Shown here: one piece after another, positions 9,170-19,019 of the stretch
Layout of the letters: the number at the start of each line of letters is the position of its first letter
How positions within the stretch are numbered: position 1 is the first letter of the stretch
Assembly: GCF_000482725.1 (NCBI RefSeq)
Contig: NZ_KI519479.1
Coordinates: 198,434-253,925, forward strand
Direction: 5' to 3'
DNA: 55,492 nt
DNA from: Psychromonas arctica DSM 14288
GTDB taxonomy: Bacteria > Pseudomonadota > Gammaproteobacteria > Enterobacterales > Psychromonadaceae
Notes under the pieces: generated by a model
Databases searched by the model: none
Told to the model about the DNA's origin: nothing
Seen by the model: only the letters and a program-made list of their open reading frames with translations
Translations under genes and position numbers: made by a program

Positions 9170-10861
9170 ATGACAGCTACAACTAAGAAAAGTCCAACGA
9201 CAAAAAAAAATAAAATTGGTTTTGAAGAATCCCTTTGGGATGCTGCGAATAAATTGCGTGGTAGTGTTGAATCTGCTGAATACAAGCACATCGTATTAAG
9301 TCTCATCTTCCTTAAATTTATCAGTGATAAGTTTGAAGTGCGTAAAAACGCCATTGCCGCAGAGCATGGCAGTGAATATATCGATATGGTGGAGTTCTAC
9401 ACCATGGAAAATATCTTTTACCTACCTGAAGACGCACGTTGGTCTTTTATTCAAATGAACGCGAAACAAGATGATATCGCGGTAAAAATTGACTCCGCAC
9501 TACATGCAGTCGAAAAAAGTAATAAATCATTGGCGGGTGCGTTGCCAGACAACTACTTTTCTCGTTTAGGCTTAGACAGCAGTAAACTGTCTGCATTAAT
9601 CGATACCATTAACAATATTGATACGATTGCGAACAAAAATGACAGTGCCGATAGCGAAAGTGCCAACAGCGCAGAAGAAGCCAAAAGCGAAGAAGATTTA
9701 GTCGGCCGTGTTTACGAGTACTTTTTAGGTAAATTTGCCGCCTCTGAAGGCAAAGGCGGTGGTGAGTTCTACACGCCAAAATCTATTGTTACGCTTATTG
9801 CCGATATGATTGAACCGTTCTCAGGTAAAATTTACGATCCGTGTTGTGGCTCAGGTGGTATGTTTGTGCAATCGCTTAAGTTTATTAATAGCCATAACGG
9901 CAACCAAAAAAACATCTCTATTTACGGGCAAGAGTACACCAACACCACCTATAAACTGGCGAAAATGAACCTTGCGGTACGGGGTATTTCTGGCAATTTA
10001 GGGGACGTAGCCGGCGATAGCTTCTTTAAAGACCAACATCCCGATTTAAAAGCCGATTACATTATGGCGAACCCTCCGTTTAACCAAAAACAGTGGCGTG
10101 CAGACAACGAATTAGTAGACGATGCACGTTGGGCGGGTTATCCAACACCACCAACCGGTAATGCTAACTATGCGTGGATCATGCATATGATCTCAAAACT
10201 CAGTGAACATGGCACCGCAGGCTTTGTATTAGCCAACGGCTCAATGAGCTCAAACACCAGTGGTGAAGGCGATATCCGCCAAAAGATCATCGAAAATGAT
10301 TTAGTGGATTGTATGATCGCCTTACCGGGACAACTGTTTTACACCACGCAAATACCTGTGTGTTTATGGTTTATCAGTAAAGACAAAAAAGGTAATGACG
10401 AAAAAGGCTTATTAAAACGTCGTGATCGCCAAGGTGAAACCTTATTTATCGATGCCCGCGAGATGGGCTCAATGGTAAACCGTACCTTAAAAGAATTAAC
10501 CAACGACGACATTGCTAAAATAACTGAAACTTACCACATTTGGCGCGGTGAAGAGCTTGTTGCTGAAAATTTTGAAAATAAAGAGCTTGATGAGAATTCT
10601 GGTTCCCATGCTTCGCGTGGGAATGCATACCAAGACATTGCAGGTTACTGTAAATCAGCCACATTGGCTGAGATGAAAGCCAACGATTACGTGTTAACCC
10701 CCGGTCGTTATGTAGGCGCAGCCGATCTTGTTGATGATGGTATTCCCTTTGAAACCAAAATGACTGAGCTTAGCCAAACGCTTTACAGCCAGATGAACCA
10801 AGCGGAAGAACTTGATAAAGCGATCCGTAAAAACTTGGAGGCGTTGGGTTATGGGGAATAA
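9170..10861 (+). CDS. hsdM: Type I restriction-modification DNA methyltransferase subunit HsdM
   Basis: A 563-residue N6-adenine methyltransferase. The N-terminal helical domain (LWDAANKLRGSVESAEYKHI, about 20-45) is the HsdM_N signature. Motif I is D223-PCCGSGGMF for S-adenosylmethionine binding, and motif IV is N301-PPF for the target base. GKFAASEGKGGGEFYTP lies just before motif I. With HsdS it forms the M2S methylase and with HsdR the full nuclease. It is the first gene of a seven-gene run. Its GC content appears higher than that of the genes inserted between hsdS and hsdR. Confidence 0.96.
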   Translation: MTATTKKSPTTKKNKIGFEESLWDAANKLRGSVESAEYKHIVLSLIFLKFISDKFEVRKNAIAAEHGSEYIDMVEFYTMENIFYLPEDARWSFIQMNAKQDDIAVKIDSALHAVEKSNKSLAGALPDNYFSRLGLDSSKLSALIDTINNIDTIANKNDSADSESANSAEEAKSEEDLVGRVYEYFLGKFAASEGKGGGEFYTPKSIVTLIADMIEPFSGKIYDPCCGSGGMFVQSLKFINSHNGNQKNISIYGQEYTNTTYKLAKMNLAVRGISGNLGDVAGDSFFKDQHPDLKADYIMANPPFNQKQWRADNELVDDARWAGYPTPPTGNANYAWIMHMISKLSEHGTAGFVLANGSMSSNTSGEGDIRQKIIENDLVDCMIALPGQLFYTTQIPVCLWFISKDKKGNDEKGLLKRRDRQGETLFIDAREMGSMVNRTLKELTNDDIAKITETYHIWRGEELVAENFENKELDENSGSHASRGNAYQDIAGYCKSATLAEMKANDYVLTPGRYVGAADLVDDGIPFETKMTELSQTLYSQMNQAEELDKAIRKNLEALGYGE

Positions 10862-12269
10862 GTATCCACTATTGCCTTTGGCTGATTTAGTTACAATTCA
10901 CGATACAAAAAGAAAACCTATTACGAAATCAAAACGAATTTCTGGGATATACCCTTACTACGGAGCTTCTGGTATTACTGATTATGTAGAAAGTTATGTT
11001 TTTGATGGATTGTACGTTTTACTAGCAGAAGATGGGGATAATTTAAGAACAAGAAACACTCCAATTGCATTTACTGCAAAAGGAAAGTTTTGGGTTAATA
11101 ATCATGCGCATGTTTTAAAAGGAATTGATGATCTAGATACTCAATACATTTGTTATGCACTTCAGTGTGCGGAAATTGATAGTTATATATCTGGATCTAC
11201 AAGACCTAAAATTACTCAAGGTGACTTGAAAAAAATACCTGTTACAGCTCCTCCTTTAAAAATTAGGCATCAAATTGCTAGATTGATTAATGATTTTGAC
11301 CAAAAAATAGAACTAAACAAACAAACCAACCAAACGCTTGAGCAAATGGCGCAGACTTTGTTTAAAAGTTGGTTTGTTGATTTTGATCCTGTGTTTGATA
11401 ACGCCTTAGTTAAGGCTGAGTTTAACCTAGAAAACTTACCAAGTACGTGGCCTGCAGCATTAGTACAACGTGCAACATCACGCTTACAGGTGTTGCAACA
11501 TAACCCAACACTACAAGCCAAACTAACACAGCACAACCTAGCAGTGACTCAACATAACACCGCACTGGCACAAACATCACAAGCAGAAAATACCCATCAA
11601 CACTTCCCAAGTGAATTTGAATTAACCGACGAACCCTCAATCGGTATCAACGGCTGGATTCCAAAGGGGTGGGAGCTATCGAATACAGATAATGAATTTC
11701 AAATTAAAGGCGGCTCAACACCTAGTACGACAAATCCTGATTTTTGGGATGGTGGTGACATTCACTGGACATCTCCAAAAGATTTATCAGGTAATAATAC
11801 AAAAATAATGATCGATACAAGCAGAAAAATAACTGAAGCAGGTCTAGCTAAAATCACATCAGGACTGCTTCCTGTCGATACGGTATTAATGTCATCAAGA
11901 GCTCCAGTTGGTTATTTAGCTTTAGCAAAAGTGCCTGTCGCAATTAACCAAGGTTATATCGCTATCACAGACGCTAAAACATTAAGCTCTGAATATACCA
12001 TTCAGTGGTTAGATTCGGTGATGGATGAAATTAAAAGTATTTCAGGCGGTACAACATTTGCGGAAATAAGTAAAAAAACCTTTAAAAGTATTCAGATAAT
12101 TATTCCTCAAAAAGGTGCTGTAGACGCTTACACTCAAATAGCTAAAGCAAACTATCAGCGCATAACAGCGAACGTTCAAGAGATAAAGACCTTAACGGAA
12201 ACCAGAGACTATTTATTACCGAAGTTGATCTCTGGTGAAATTAATGTGTGTGGAATTGAACATGAATGA
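10851..12269 (+). CDS. hsdS: Type I restriction-modification specificity subunit HsdS
   Basis: A 472-residue DNA-recognition subunit. I start it at ATG 10851, which overlaps the end of hsdM by 11 nt and has GGAG at 10837-10840. It has two target-recognition domains (about 1-150 and 265-430), each followed by a conserved helical spacer; the first spacer carries NQTLEQMAQTLFKSWFVDFD and the second ends LPKLISGEI. The central linker (about 190-255) is rich in Gln, His, Thr and Ala. The two-domain layout predicts a bipartite asymmetric target, which cannot be read from sequence alone. Its last codons overlap the next gene. Confidence 0.93.
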   Translation: MGNKYPLLPLADLVTIHDTKRKPITKSKRISGIYPYYGASGITDYVESYVFDGLYVLLAEDGDNLRTRNTPIAFTAKGKFWVNNHAHVLKGIDDLDTQYICYALQCAEIDSYISGSTRPKITQGDLKKIPVTAPPLKIRHQIARLINDFDQKIELNKQTNQTLEQMAQTLFKSWFVDFDPVFDNALVKAEFNLENLPSTWPAALVQRATSRLQVLQHNPTLQAKLTQHNLAVTQHNTALAQTSQAENTHQHFPSEFELTDEPSIGINGWIPKGWELSNTDNEFQIKGGSTPSTTNPDFWDGGDIHWTSPKDLSGNNTKIMIDTSRKITEAGLAKITSGLLPVDTVLMSSRAPVGYLALAKVPVAINQGYIAITDAKTLSSEYTIQWLDSVMDEIKSISGGTTFAEISKKTFKSIQIIIPQKGAVDAYTQIAKANYQRITANVQEIKTLTETRDYLLPKLISGEINVCGIEHE

Positions 12270-12942
12270 TAGTGGGTTAAGACTACAGCTAAGTACTAGA
12301 GCAATTGTGGGCAGCGAAGAAGCGGTTCATCTGATTGAACAGAAAGATAGGTTAGAAGCTGCTGCTATATCAAAGGATGCTCCACTTTGTTTAGATCTTT
12401 CAAAGGCATTTTTAGAAACTGTTTTTAAAACGATATTAAATGATCGAGTTGATAACGTTAATCAAAATGAAGAGTTTGGTCCTTTATATAAGCAAGTAAA
12501 GGATAATGTTGAATTCAGTAGTAACGAAGATATCAACAAAATGCTGTCCCTTTTAGCTGGTCAAATAGTAAATGTTACAGGGCAGTTACGAAATAGATAT
12601 GGCGCAGCGTCTCATGGAGATGATGGATATCGTGATAATCCGATTGATATGATTAGTGCAGAATTTATTATGTCTTCGGTCGATGGACTGGCTTCTTGCT
12701 TATACAGAAAGCATAAAGATACAGTGGTTGTTGAGTCTGCTCAAAGAATGAATTACACAGACTTTGGTGATTTTAATGAATGGTTTGACGAGCAAAACGA
12801 TGACTTGAAAATTTTGATTGGTGAGGGGCATTTTATTTTACTTTCTGCAAGTCAAATTTTATTTGAACAAGATATTGAAGCATATAAAGAAGGTTTACTA
12901 CAGTATGCTTCTAACTCTGATGAAGGTGAAATAGTGGAATGA
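12262..12942 (+). CDS. Abortive-infection-type protein with Abi_C (HEPN-like) domain
   Basis: A 226-residue protein starting at ATG 12262, overlapping the hsdS stop by 8 nt, so it is translationally coupled. The region from CLDLSKAFLETVFKTILNDR to LRNRYGAASHGDDG matches the Abi_C (abortive infection C-terminal) family. R112-x5-H118 fits the Rx4-6H motif of HEPN RNases, so RNA cleavage is a reasonable guess but unproven. The C-terminus (about 165-226) is acidic. It overlaps the next gene by 4 nt, so the two are probably made together. Abi_C proteins often sit beside restriction systems. Confidence 0.7.
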   Translation: MNDSGLRLQLSTRAIVGSEEAVHLIEQKDRLEAAAISKDAPLCLDLSKAFLETVFKTILNDRVDNVNQNEEFGPLYKQVKDNVEFSSNEDINKMLSLLAGQIVNVTGQLRNRYGAASHGDDGYRDNPIDMISAEFIMSSVDGLASCLYRKHKDTVVVESAQRMNYTDFGDFNEWFDEQNDDLKILIGEGHFILLSASQILFEQDIEAYKEGLLQYASNSDEGEIVE

Positions 12943-14012
12943 TGAAAGTAAAGCAATGGGAAGATATTAAAGAAGATTTTAAAGGTGGCAGTCTGATAGT
13001 CGGCAATGGTGCCAGCATGGCAGTTTCAAAAAAATTTGGATACAAGTCTCTTTTTGAAGAAGCGAGCAAATTAGGTCATTTAACTAACTCCGTTCAAAAG
13101 GTGTTCCAAAGCTTTGATGTTGATGATTTTGAACTAGTCTTAAGACGGCTTTGGGAAGCTAAGTTAGTCAATAAAGCATTAAAGATCGAATCTGTGAAAG
13201 TTGAAGAATCCTATCAAAAAGTGCGCACTGCATTAATAGCAACTGTTCGTGATATCCATGTCTCGTATCACGATGCAGAAGAACATTTAGAGCATATCTA
13301 CAAATTTATGAAACCTTTTAATAAAGTCGTTTCATTAAATTATGACTTGATAGTTTACTGGGCTGCTATGTATGGAAATCATGTTCTAGGACGATGGTTT
13401 AAGGATTGCTTTACACCTTCTCGATTCAGCGGTGATGATTGGAAAGGTTACAGCGAACCATATGGGGCTGATGGTGCAACTTTATTCTTTTATCCACATG
13501 GTAACTTAGTATTGCACCACTATGAATTTTCAAGTGTGAAAAAAATTACTACTCGAGGTATGGATAACTTACTAGATAGTATTCTCGAAAAATGGGAAAA
13601 GAAGGATTTAGCCCCTGCATTCGTTTGTGAAGGAATACAGGAATCCAAACAGCAATCTATTTCAAGTTGTGATTACTTAGAAAAAATATTCTACGAAGTA
13701 TTGCCCAACTTAGAACAAAACCTCGTTATCTATGGCTGGGCCATGGCTGAGCAAGATGGTCATTTGCTTGAACAAATTAGTAAAAGCAAACCTCAAAAAG
13801 TGGCTGTTTCTGTTTACCAAAATGATCAAGTCTTTATGGGTAAAATCAAAAAGCAACTCAAAGATATTGGTGTAGAAAAAGTACTATTTTTTGATTCACA
13901 AAGTGCAGGAGCTTGGAATCAACCATCTACTAAATATATTGAAGCACAAGCCAAAGAAGACGCTGAACATCAAGAAGGAATGATAAATTTTGCTCCTTTA
14001 TTGAATAAATAA
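12939..14012 (+). CDS. DUF4917-family, SIR2-like protein
   Basis: A 357-residue protein. The N-terminus SLIVGNGASMAV (G22-N23-G24-A25-S26) resembles the dinucleotide-binding loop of SIR2-like folds, and VVSLNYDLIVYWAAM (N134-Y135-D136) resembles the second conserved block of SIR2-type defence effectors. The C-terminus has a Rossmann-like LVIYGWAMAEQDGHLLEQI. Overall it matches DUF4917, an uncharacterised family. If it acts like known SIR2 effectors it could bind or consume NAD, but this is inference. It starts inside the stop of the Abi_C gene (ATGA overlap). A 55-nt gap separates it from the helicase gene. Confidence 0.7.
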   Translation: MMKVKQWEDIKEDFKGGSLIVGNGASMAVSKKFGYKSLFEEASKLGHLTNSVQKVFQSFDVDDFELVLRRLWEAKLVNKALKIESVKVEESYQKVRTALIATVRDIHVSYHDAEEHLEHIYKFMKPFNKVVSLNYDLIVYWAAMYGNHVLGRWFKDCFTPSRFSGDDWKGYSEPYGADGATLFFYPHGNLVLHHYEFSSVKKITTRGMDNLLDSILEKWEKKDLAPAFVCEGIQESKQQSISSCDYLEKIFYEVLPNLEQNLVIYGWAMAEQDGHLLEQISKSKPQKVAVSVYQNDQVFMGKIKKQLKDIGVEKVLFFDSQSAGAWNQPSTKYIEAQAKEDAEHQEGMINFAPLLNK

Positions 14013-14067
14013 ACAGTCTTTAGCTGAAGCTATTACCTGTAGATATAAAAATAAAAAGAAGTAGAAA

Positions 14068-17000
14068 ATGGATATTAAATATTGGCAAGGCGGCCTTGAA
14101 CGCCATGAAATAGATGCAATCGAAAAGATAAAAAATGTATTAAGTGCACCACCAAAAAATCAAAATAAAGGCCAAAGAGCAGATAAGCTTAAAGCTTCTT
14201 TCAATGCAGGATGGAAAGGTTATGCTGGTTTCCGCTTTGTTAATAAAAACAAACAAGGCGAGATAGATTTATTGATTGTTACTCATTGCAATATTTTGAT
14301 TGTTGAATTGAAAGATTGGAATGGGCAACCGATAACCTCAAATCACGGAAAATGGTTCTTTGGTCATGACGATAGGGGTAAATCGCCTGTCGAAATCACT
14401 CGAAATAAAAAATTCCTGTTAGAGAATTTACTAAAGCCTTTAAGAGGGAAATTTAGTAATGAGAAACATATACCGCGGGTCTACCCTTTAGTTGTAATGA
14501 CGGGAACAAGTGATTTTTCTAAATTACAAAAAAATGATCTTGCTGAAACTTTGAGCTTAAATGATTTTTGTAAGTTGTGTGCAAATGAACATGATTTTAA
14601 TGATCGTTTTAGACCTCATCCTGATTCGAAGGTTTTACTGAAAGATACTCCATTACTAGAAAAACGTTTATTAAACGATAACAAGGTTGAGCCAAAACCA
14701 TTATCTGTTGATGGGTGGTTAGGCCAAGAAGAAATATTTACGCATCCAAATAAAATCTATTCTGAGTTTTATGCACAAAGTGAGTCAGATAAAAATGATC
14801 GTGCCATTATTCGACGTTGGGATTTTGATAAACTTTCAAATGTTGAAGCTAAAACCCCTGATGGTCGTTTTAAAATAGTATCGCGTGAGCGTGAAGTCTT
14901 AACTAAAATTAAACGTGAGAATCGTGATTTATATGATCACTGTGTTTCATCGTTAACCATTCCATCAAAAGATAAAATTACCACCCAATACAATGAAGTT
15001 GTTGAACTTCCACAAGGGCAAGAGCGCCTTAATGACTTTATTAGTACCTATGGAGATAACCTTTCAATTGATGAGCGGGTAAACCTAGTGAAGGTGCTGA
15101 TTGCTCGTTTTGCAGACTTACACCAATTACATTTAGCACATCGAGATATAGGTAGTCATAGTGTTTGGTTAAGTACTGGGCAGCGTGTGGCACTTTCTAA
15201 TTTCATCTCTGCTTTTGAACGTAAAAAAGAAACGGTTGGTGCAATACGTGACGAGTTATCGGTGTATGACCAAAAAGGTAACTTTCAAAATCATTATCAA
15301 TATGATGTTTCACGCTTAGCTATTATTGCTTGGGCAATTATTAACGCTGAAAGATTAACACCCAAGTTTGAACAAAGTATTAAGGCTCGGTTTTCTGATT
15401 GTGATGATTGGTTTACTGCTGTTCTGCTAAATGCATTTGAAGGCAAGCGATATGCTAACGCTGGTGAATTACTTGATGCCTTAGTGAAAAGTGAGCCAAG
15501 CCAAGAAAAAACCTTTTCATTCTCAAGTGGGCAACTAGAGCGGTTTGTTAAACATAGCAAGATTAGCCGGTTGCACCCTGAAGTTGAGTTTGTTTCTGAG
15601 AATGATTGCAAAGAAGTTTACAAGGCTGAAACAGGATTAGTGAAGGTCTGGAATAATATTAACCCAATAGAAATTAGTGCGGGTCTTGGGCAGAGAGCTT
15701 TGTTCTTTTTAGAGCGAGTAGAAAAATTACAAAGTATTCATTTAAGCTTTGTGCCTAAAGTCATCGATGTTGGCATAACTTCTCGGGATAGTGCTTTATA
15801 TTTGGTTACTGAATGGATATCAGGCTCACCTATCGATCGAACCGCAACGCGTGGAGATACCGAGGTGATTGTGAAAGCCTTAGTTTCACATGTTATGCAC
15901 ATGCATTCACTTGGATTTTCGCACGGTGATTTAAAACCAGAAAACATTATTATCACTGAGTCGAGTGATGTGTTTATCATTGATGTATTAGATTTTCATC
16001 ATGATGCGGAAGAAGTTTATAACTCTGAATATAGCCCTTTAAATATTGAAAACAGTTCAGCATTTGAACGTGACAATTATGCTGTAGTGAAAATTTGTTC
16101 TGAATTATTGAATATTGAATGGGGTGAAGAAAGTAGCGAGCATCCGGCAATTAGTTCAGCAATTATCGAAGAATTGAAAGATGTTGATTATGGGTTTAAA
16201 GAGCTAACTCGTTTTAAAGATGCCGTTTTAAATCCTGAGCAAAGTACTCAAGTTGCTATTGAAACCATCAATATTGAAATTGGTAGCCGAGAAAGCTTTG
16301 AGCCTCTGACTATTTATCCAGATAACGGCAAGTTGTATGTCTCAATAGAAGAAAGTCGTAATAAACCTTCTGCATTAGTTATTAGTTTTTGTGGATTAGG
16401 CGGTATTCAAAAGCTATTTTTTGATAAAGCTCATTTTGAATTTGAGCATGGAATGTCACCTCTTCAAAGGGGGAGTATTTCAAGAAGAGAGATAGAGAAT
16501 GCTGACTTTGAAGTCCCATTCGCGATTAAGATCATACAAGGGCGATCTAGTCAATTAGGGCATTTAAACCGTCGAATTAAGCAACTCTATAGTTTTGAAA
16601 ATGCGATTAAGCAATTTGAGCTTAAACATAAAGGAAAGGATAAACCTTTACGTGATAATGATGGGAGTTCGGAAAACCTTGCTCTTAATGAAACGTTGCT
16701 TCCCTCTCAAGTTAAAAGTGTTGAAACGAGTGTTAAGCCTATTTCCACTAAAGAGCTTTGGCAAGCTATAATTCAAACTGAGTCCGAGTCTCATCCCTAT
16801 GTTGAATTAACTGGAGAGCCTGAGCAGCCTAAAGATCACAAAGATATTATCGTGCTCCCGTATGAAGCGGAGAAAGACCCGCTTGATGCTTTTACTGCTA
16901 AAGATGAGGTTGAAGCCATTATTGTCGATGGAGATAATGAATTTTTTATTGGACAAGTAAATTTGGCAAGATCAGGACTGAATAAAGTGACTCTTTCACG

Positions 17001-19014
17001 CTATGCGAGTCGTGTTCATCGGCTTAAAGAAGAAGATATTATTTTCTTTAGAAGTAAGGCTGATAAATCTTCTTTTGTTAAACGTAAAAATGCACTTACT
17101 CGGATTATTGAGAATGATTCAGTTATTGAAAACTTAGTTGATTATTTTGATCCTGATTGCTCACATGATCCTATTGATTATGGTCACGAGGTCACTGATG
17201 ATGATTTTGCACGCTACGATAGAACGGACGATAATGGCAATGTTATTAAGCTAAATGACAAACAACGTATTGCGTTTCAGCAATTATTAAAGTTCGGTCC
17301 TCTGTCTATGTTACAAGGACCTCCGGGAACGGGTAAAACTGAATTTATCGCCGCTTTTGTACATTATTTGGTCGAAAAGCTTGGTACACAGCGGATCTTA
17401 TTGGTCAGTCAATCGCACGAAGCGGTTAATACGGCAGCAGAACGAATTCGGAAGCATTGTAATCGTCTTAAAACTCCTCTCGATGTTGTTAGATTTAGTA
17501 GCCGTGAATCAGCTGTATCAAGTTCATTACAAGATGTACTTGCCAGTAATATTGTTAGCCAAAAAGCAGAACAATTTTCTACTCAATTAAAATTTAGAGT
17601 AATGGCGTTAGCTAAGTCATTAAAAGCACCTAAGGAATATTTAGAAGCCTTTTTAACGTTAGATCAAAAGGTGTTATCAGCAATTGACGAACAACTTAAT
17701 GCATTAACAAAGCTTGATGATAAAGAATTGGATGATAAGCAAATAAAGGCACTTAAGGTACAAATTAATGAGCGTAAAACGTTAATTAATAGCCGTTTAT
17801 CGAGAGAAGTTAAGAGCAATAAAGATTGGCATGATGATTTGAGTGCTGTTGGTGATGGTTTGATTAATAACTTAAACCTCGAATATGCTATTGAGCCCCA
17901 TATTGCTAATGGTGTAAAACGTTTCATTGATATGTCGAAAGATATGCTCAGAGTGATGAATTCAGGAAATGCGAACCTTGATGAGTTTTTTGCGCGTTCT
18001 CGGCAGTTGGTAGCTGGTACTTGTGTTGGTATAGGTAATTGGAATATTGATATTGCGAGTAATCAATATGACTGGATCATCATTGATGAAGCTGCCCGTT
18101 CCATTGCCAGTGAATTAGCGATAGCAATGCAAGTCGGTAAAAGAGTTTTACTAGTAGGTGACCATCAACAACTTCCTCCTTTGTATTCAGAACCTCATAA
18201 AAAGGCACTGGCAAGAAAATTAGGTATTAAATCGAGTAGTGATATAGATGAGTTGATCGAAAGTGATTTTGCTCGCGCTTTTAATTCTCATTATGGGGAG
18301 CAAGTTGGTGCTAAGTTATTAGTGCAATATCGTATGGCACCTGCCATTGGAACTTTAGTCTCACAATGCTTTTATAAAGGAGAGCTCGAAAATGGTGAAC
18401 GTATCATTCCTGATATTTATAAGAATGTTCCTCATCAATTAGCTGCCCCTGCTACTTGGCTAGATACATCTTCATTAGGAAAAAAAGCACATCATCAACA
18501 AGGAGCTGGTTCAAGCATTTTTAATGATGCAGAAGCTGATGCGATTGTCGATATGCTTTTACGAGTAGACGAAGATGAAGAATTTATTAATTCATTATAT
18601 GGACAAGTTAAAGAGGGAGAGGCCGCTATTGGTATCATTTGCATGTATGCAGAGCAGAAAAAGCGTATACGACAAAGAGTCAAAAAAGTTGGTCTTTCAG
18701 AAGCTCTTACTTCATTGTTAAAAATCGATACGGTTGATAGTTACCAAGGTAAAGAAAATCGCATTATTATTTTATCCGTGACTCGCTCGGATCATAAGCA
18801 AAGCTCCGGATTCTTACGATTACCAAATCGAATTAATGTTGCGCTTTCAAGGGCAATGGATCGTCTTGTTATTGTCGGAGATAAAAGGATGTGGCAGGGT
18901 AAAAACATCGATCTTCCTTTTGGAGGCGTTATTCAATATATGGAAAATAATAACAATGATGGTCAATATGCCTTCTTAAATGTAACTACTAAAAAGCATA
19001 AAAAGGCGGTTTAA
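14068..19014 (+). CDS. NERD nuclease / pseudokinase / kinase / UPF1-like SF1 helicase fusion (MkoA-like)
   Basis: A 1648-residue multidomain protein. Residues 25-135 form a NERD domain with a PD-(D/E)xK-like core (G64-E65-x-D67 and E80-x-K82). A first kinase-like lobe has H358-R359-D360 but SNF where DFG is expected, so it is probably a pseudokinase. A second has a candidate Lys (K526), H619-GDLKPEN and D639 as the metal-binding Asp, so it may be active. The C-terminal 600 residues are a UPF1/DNA2-type helicase: Walker A GPPGTGKT (1084-1091), DEAA (1340-1343), GDHQQLPP (1364-1371), VQYRM (1419-1423), DSYQGKE from 1557, and NVALSRA from 1590. Kinase plus UPF1-like helicase with a small downstream partner resembles Mokosh type I; the NERD domain recalls PglW of BREX. 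Confidence 0.8.
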   Translation: MDIKYWQGGLERHEIDAIEKIKNVLSAPPKNQNKGQRADKLKASFNAGWKGYAGFRFVNKNKQGEIDLLIVTHCNILIVELKDWNGQPITSNHGKWFFGHDDRGKSPVEITRNKKFLLENLLKPLRGKFSNEKHIPRVYPLVVMTGTSDFSKLQKNDLAETLSLNDFCKLCANEHDFNDRFRPHPDSKVLLKDTPLLEKRLLNDNKVEPKPLSVDGWLGQEEIFTHPNKIYSEFYAQSESDKNDRAIIRRWDFDKLSNVEAKTPDGRFKIVSREREVLTKIKRENRDLYDHCVSSLTIPSKDKITTQYNEVVELPQGQERLNDFISTYGDNLSIDERVNLVKVLIARFADLHQLHLAHRDIGSHSVWLSTGQRVALSNFISAFERKKETVGAIRDELSVYDQKGNFQNHYQYDVSRLAIIAWAIINAERLTPKFEQSIKARFSDCDDWFTAVLLNAFEGKRYANAGELLDALVKSEPSQEKTFSFSSGQLERFVKHSKISRLHPEVEFVSENDCKEVYKAETGLVKVWNNINPIEISAGLGQRALFFLERVEKLQSIHLSFVPKVIDVGITSRDSALYLVTEWISGSPIDRTATRGDTEVIVKALVSHVMHMHSLGFSHGDLKPENIIITESSDVFIIDVLDFHHDAEEVYNSEYSPLNIENSSAFERDNYAVVKICSELLNIEWGEESSEHPAISSAIIEELKDVDYGFKELTRFKDAVLNPEQSTQVAIETINIEIGSRESFEPLTIYPDNGKLYVSIEESRNKPSALVISFCGLGGIQKLFFDKAHFEFEHGMSPLQRGSISRREIENADFEVPFAIKIIQGRSSQLGHLNRRIKQLYSFENAIKQFELKHKGKDKPLRDNDGSSENLALNETLLPSQVKSVETSVKPISTKELWQAIIQTESESHPYVELTGEPEQPKDHKDIIVLPYEAEKDPLDAFTAKDEVEAIIVDGDNEFFIGQVNLARSGLNKVTLSRYASRVHRLKEEDIIFFRSKADKSSFVKRKNALTRIIENDSVIENLVDYFDPDCSHDPIDYGHEVTDDDFARYDRTDDNGNVIKLNDKQRIAFQQLLKFGPLSMLQGPPGTGKTEFIAAFVHYLVEKLGTQRILLVSQSHEAVNTAAERIRKHCNRLKTPLDVVRFSSRESAVSSSLQDVLASNIVSQKAEQFSTQLKFRVMALAKSLKAPKEYLEAFLTLDQKVLSAIDEQLNALTKLDDKELDDKQIKALKVQINERKTLINSRLSREVKSNKDWHDDLSAVGDGLINNLNLEYAIEPHIANGVKRFIDMSKDMLRVMNSGNANLDEFFARSRQLVAGTCVGIGNWNIDIASNQYDWIIIDEAARSIASELAIAMQVGKRVLLVGDHQQLPPLYSEPHKKALARKLGIKSSSDIDELIESDFARAFNSHYGEQVGAKLLVQYRMAPAIGTLVSQCFYKGELENGERIIPDIYKNVPHQLAAPATWLDTSSLGKKAHHQQGAGSSIFNDAEADAIVDMLLRVDEDEEFINSLYGQVKEGEAAIGIICMYAEQKKRIRQRVKKVGLSEALTSLLKIDTVDSYQGKENRIIILSVTRSDHKQSSGFLRLPNRINVALSRAMDRLVIVGDKRMWQGKNIDLPFGGVIQYMENNNNDGQYAFLNVTTKKHKKAV

Positions 19015-19019
19015 ATACT

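Noticed and set aside
17357-17590. 77-codon frame inside the helicase gene on the same strand
   Set aside because: Lies entirely within the helicase Walker region in another frame; a shadow of the real gene.
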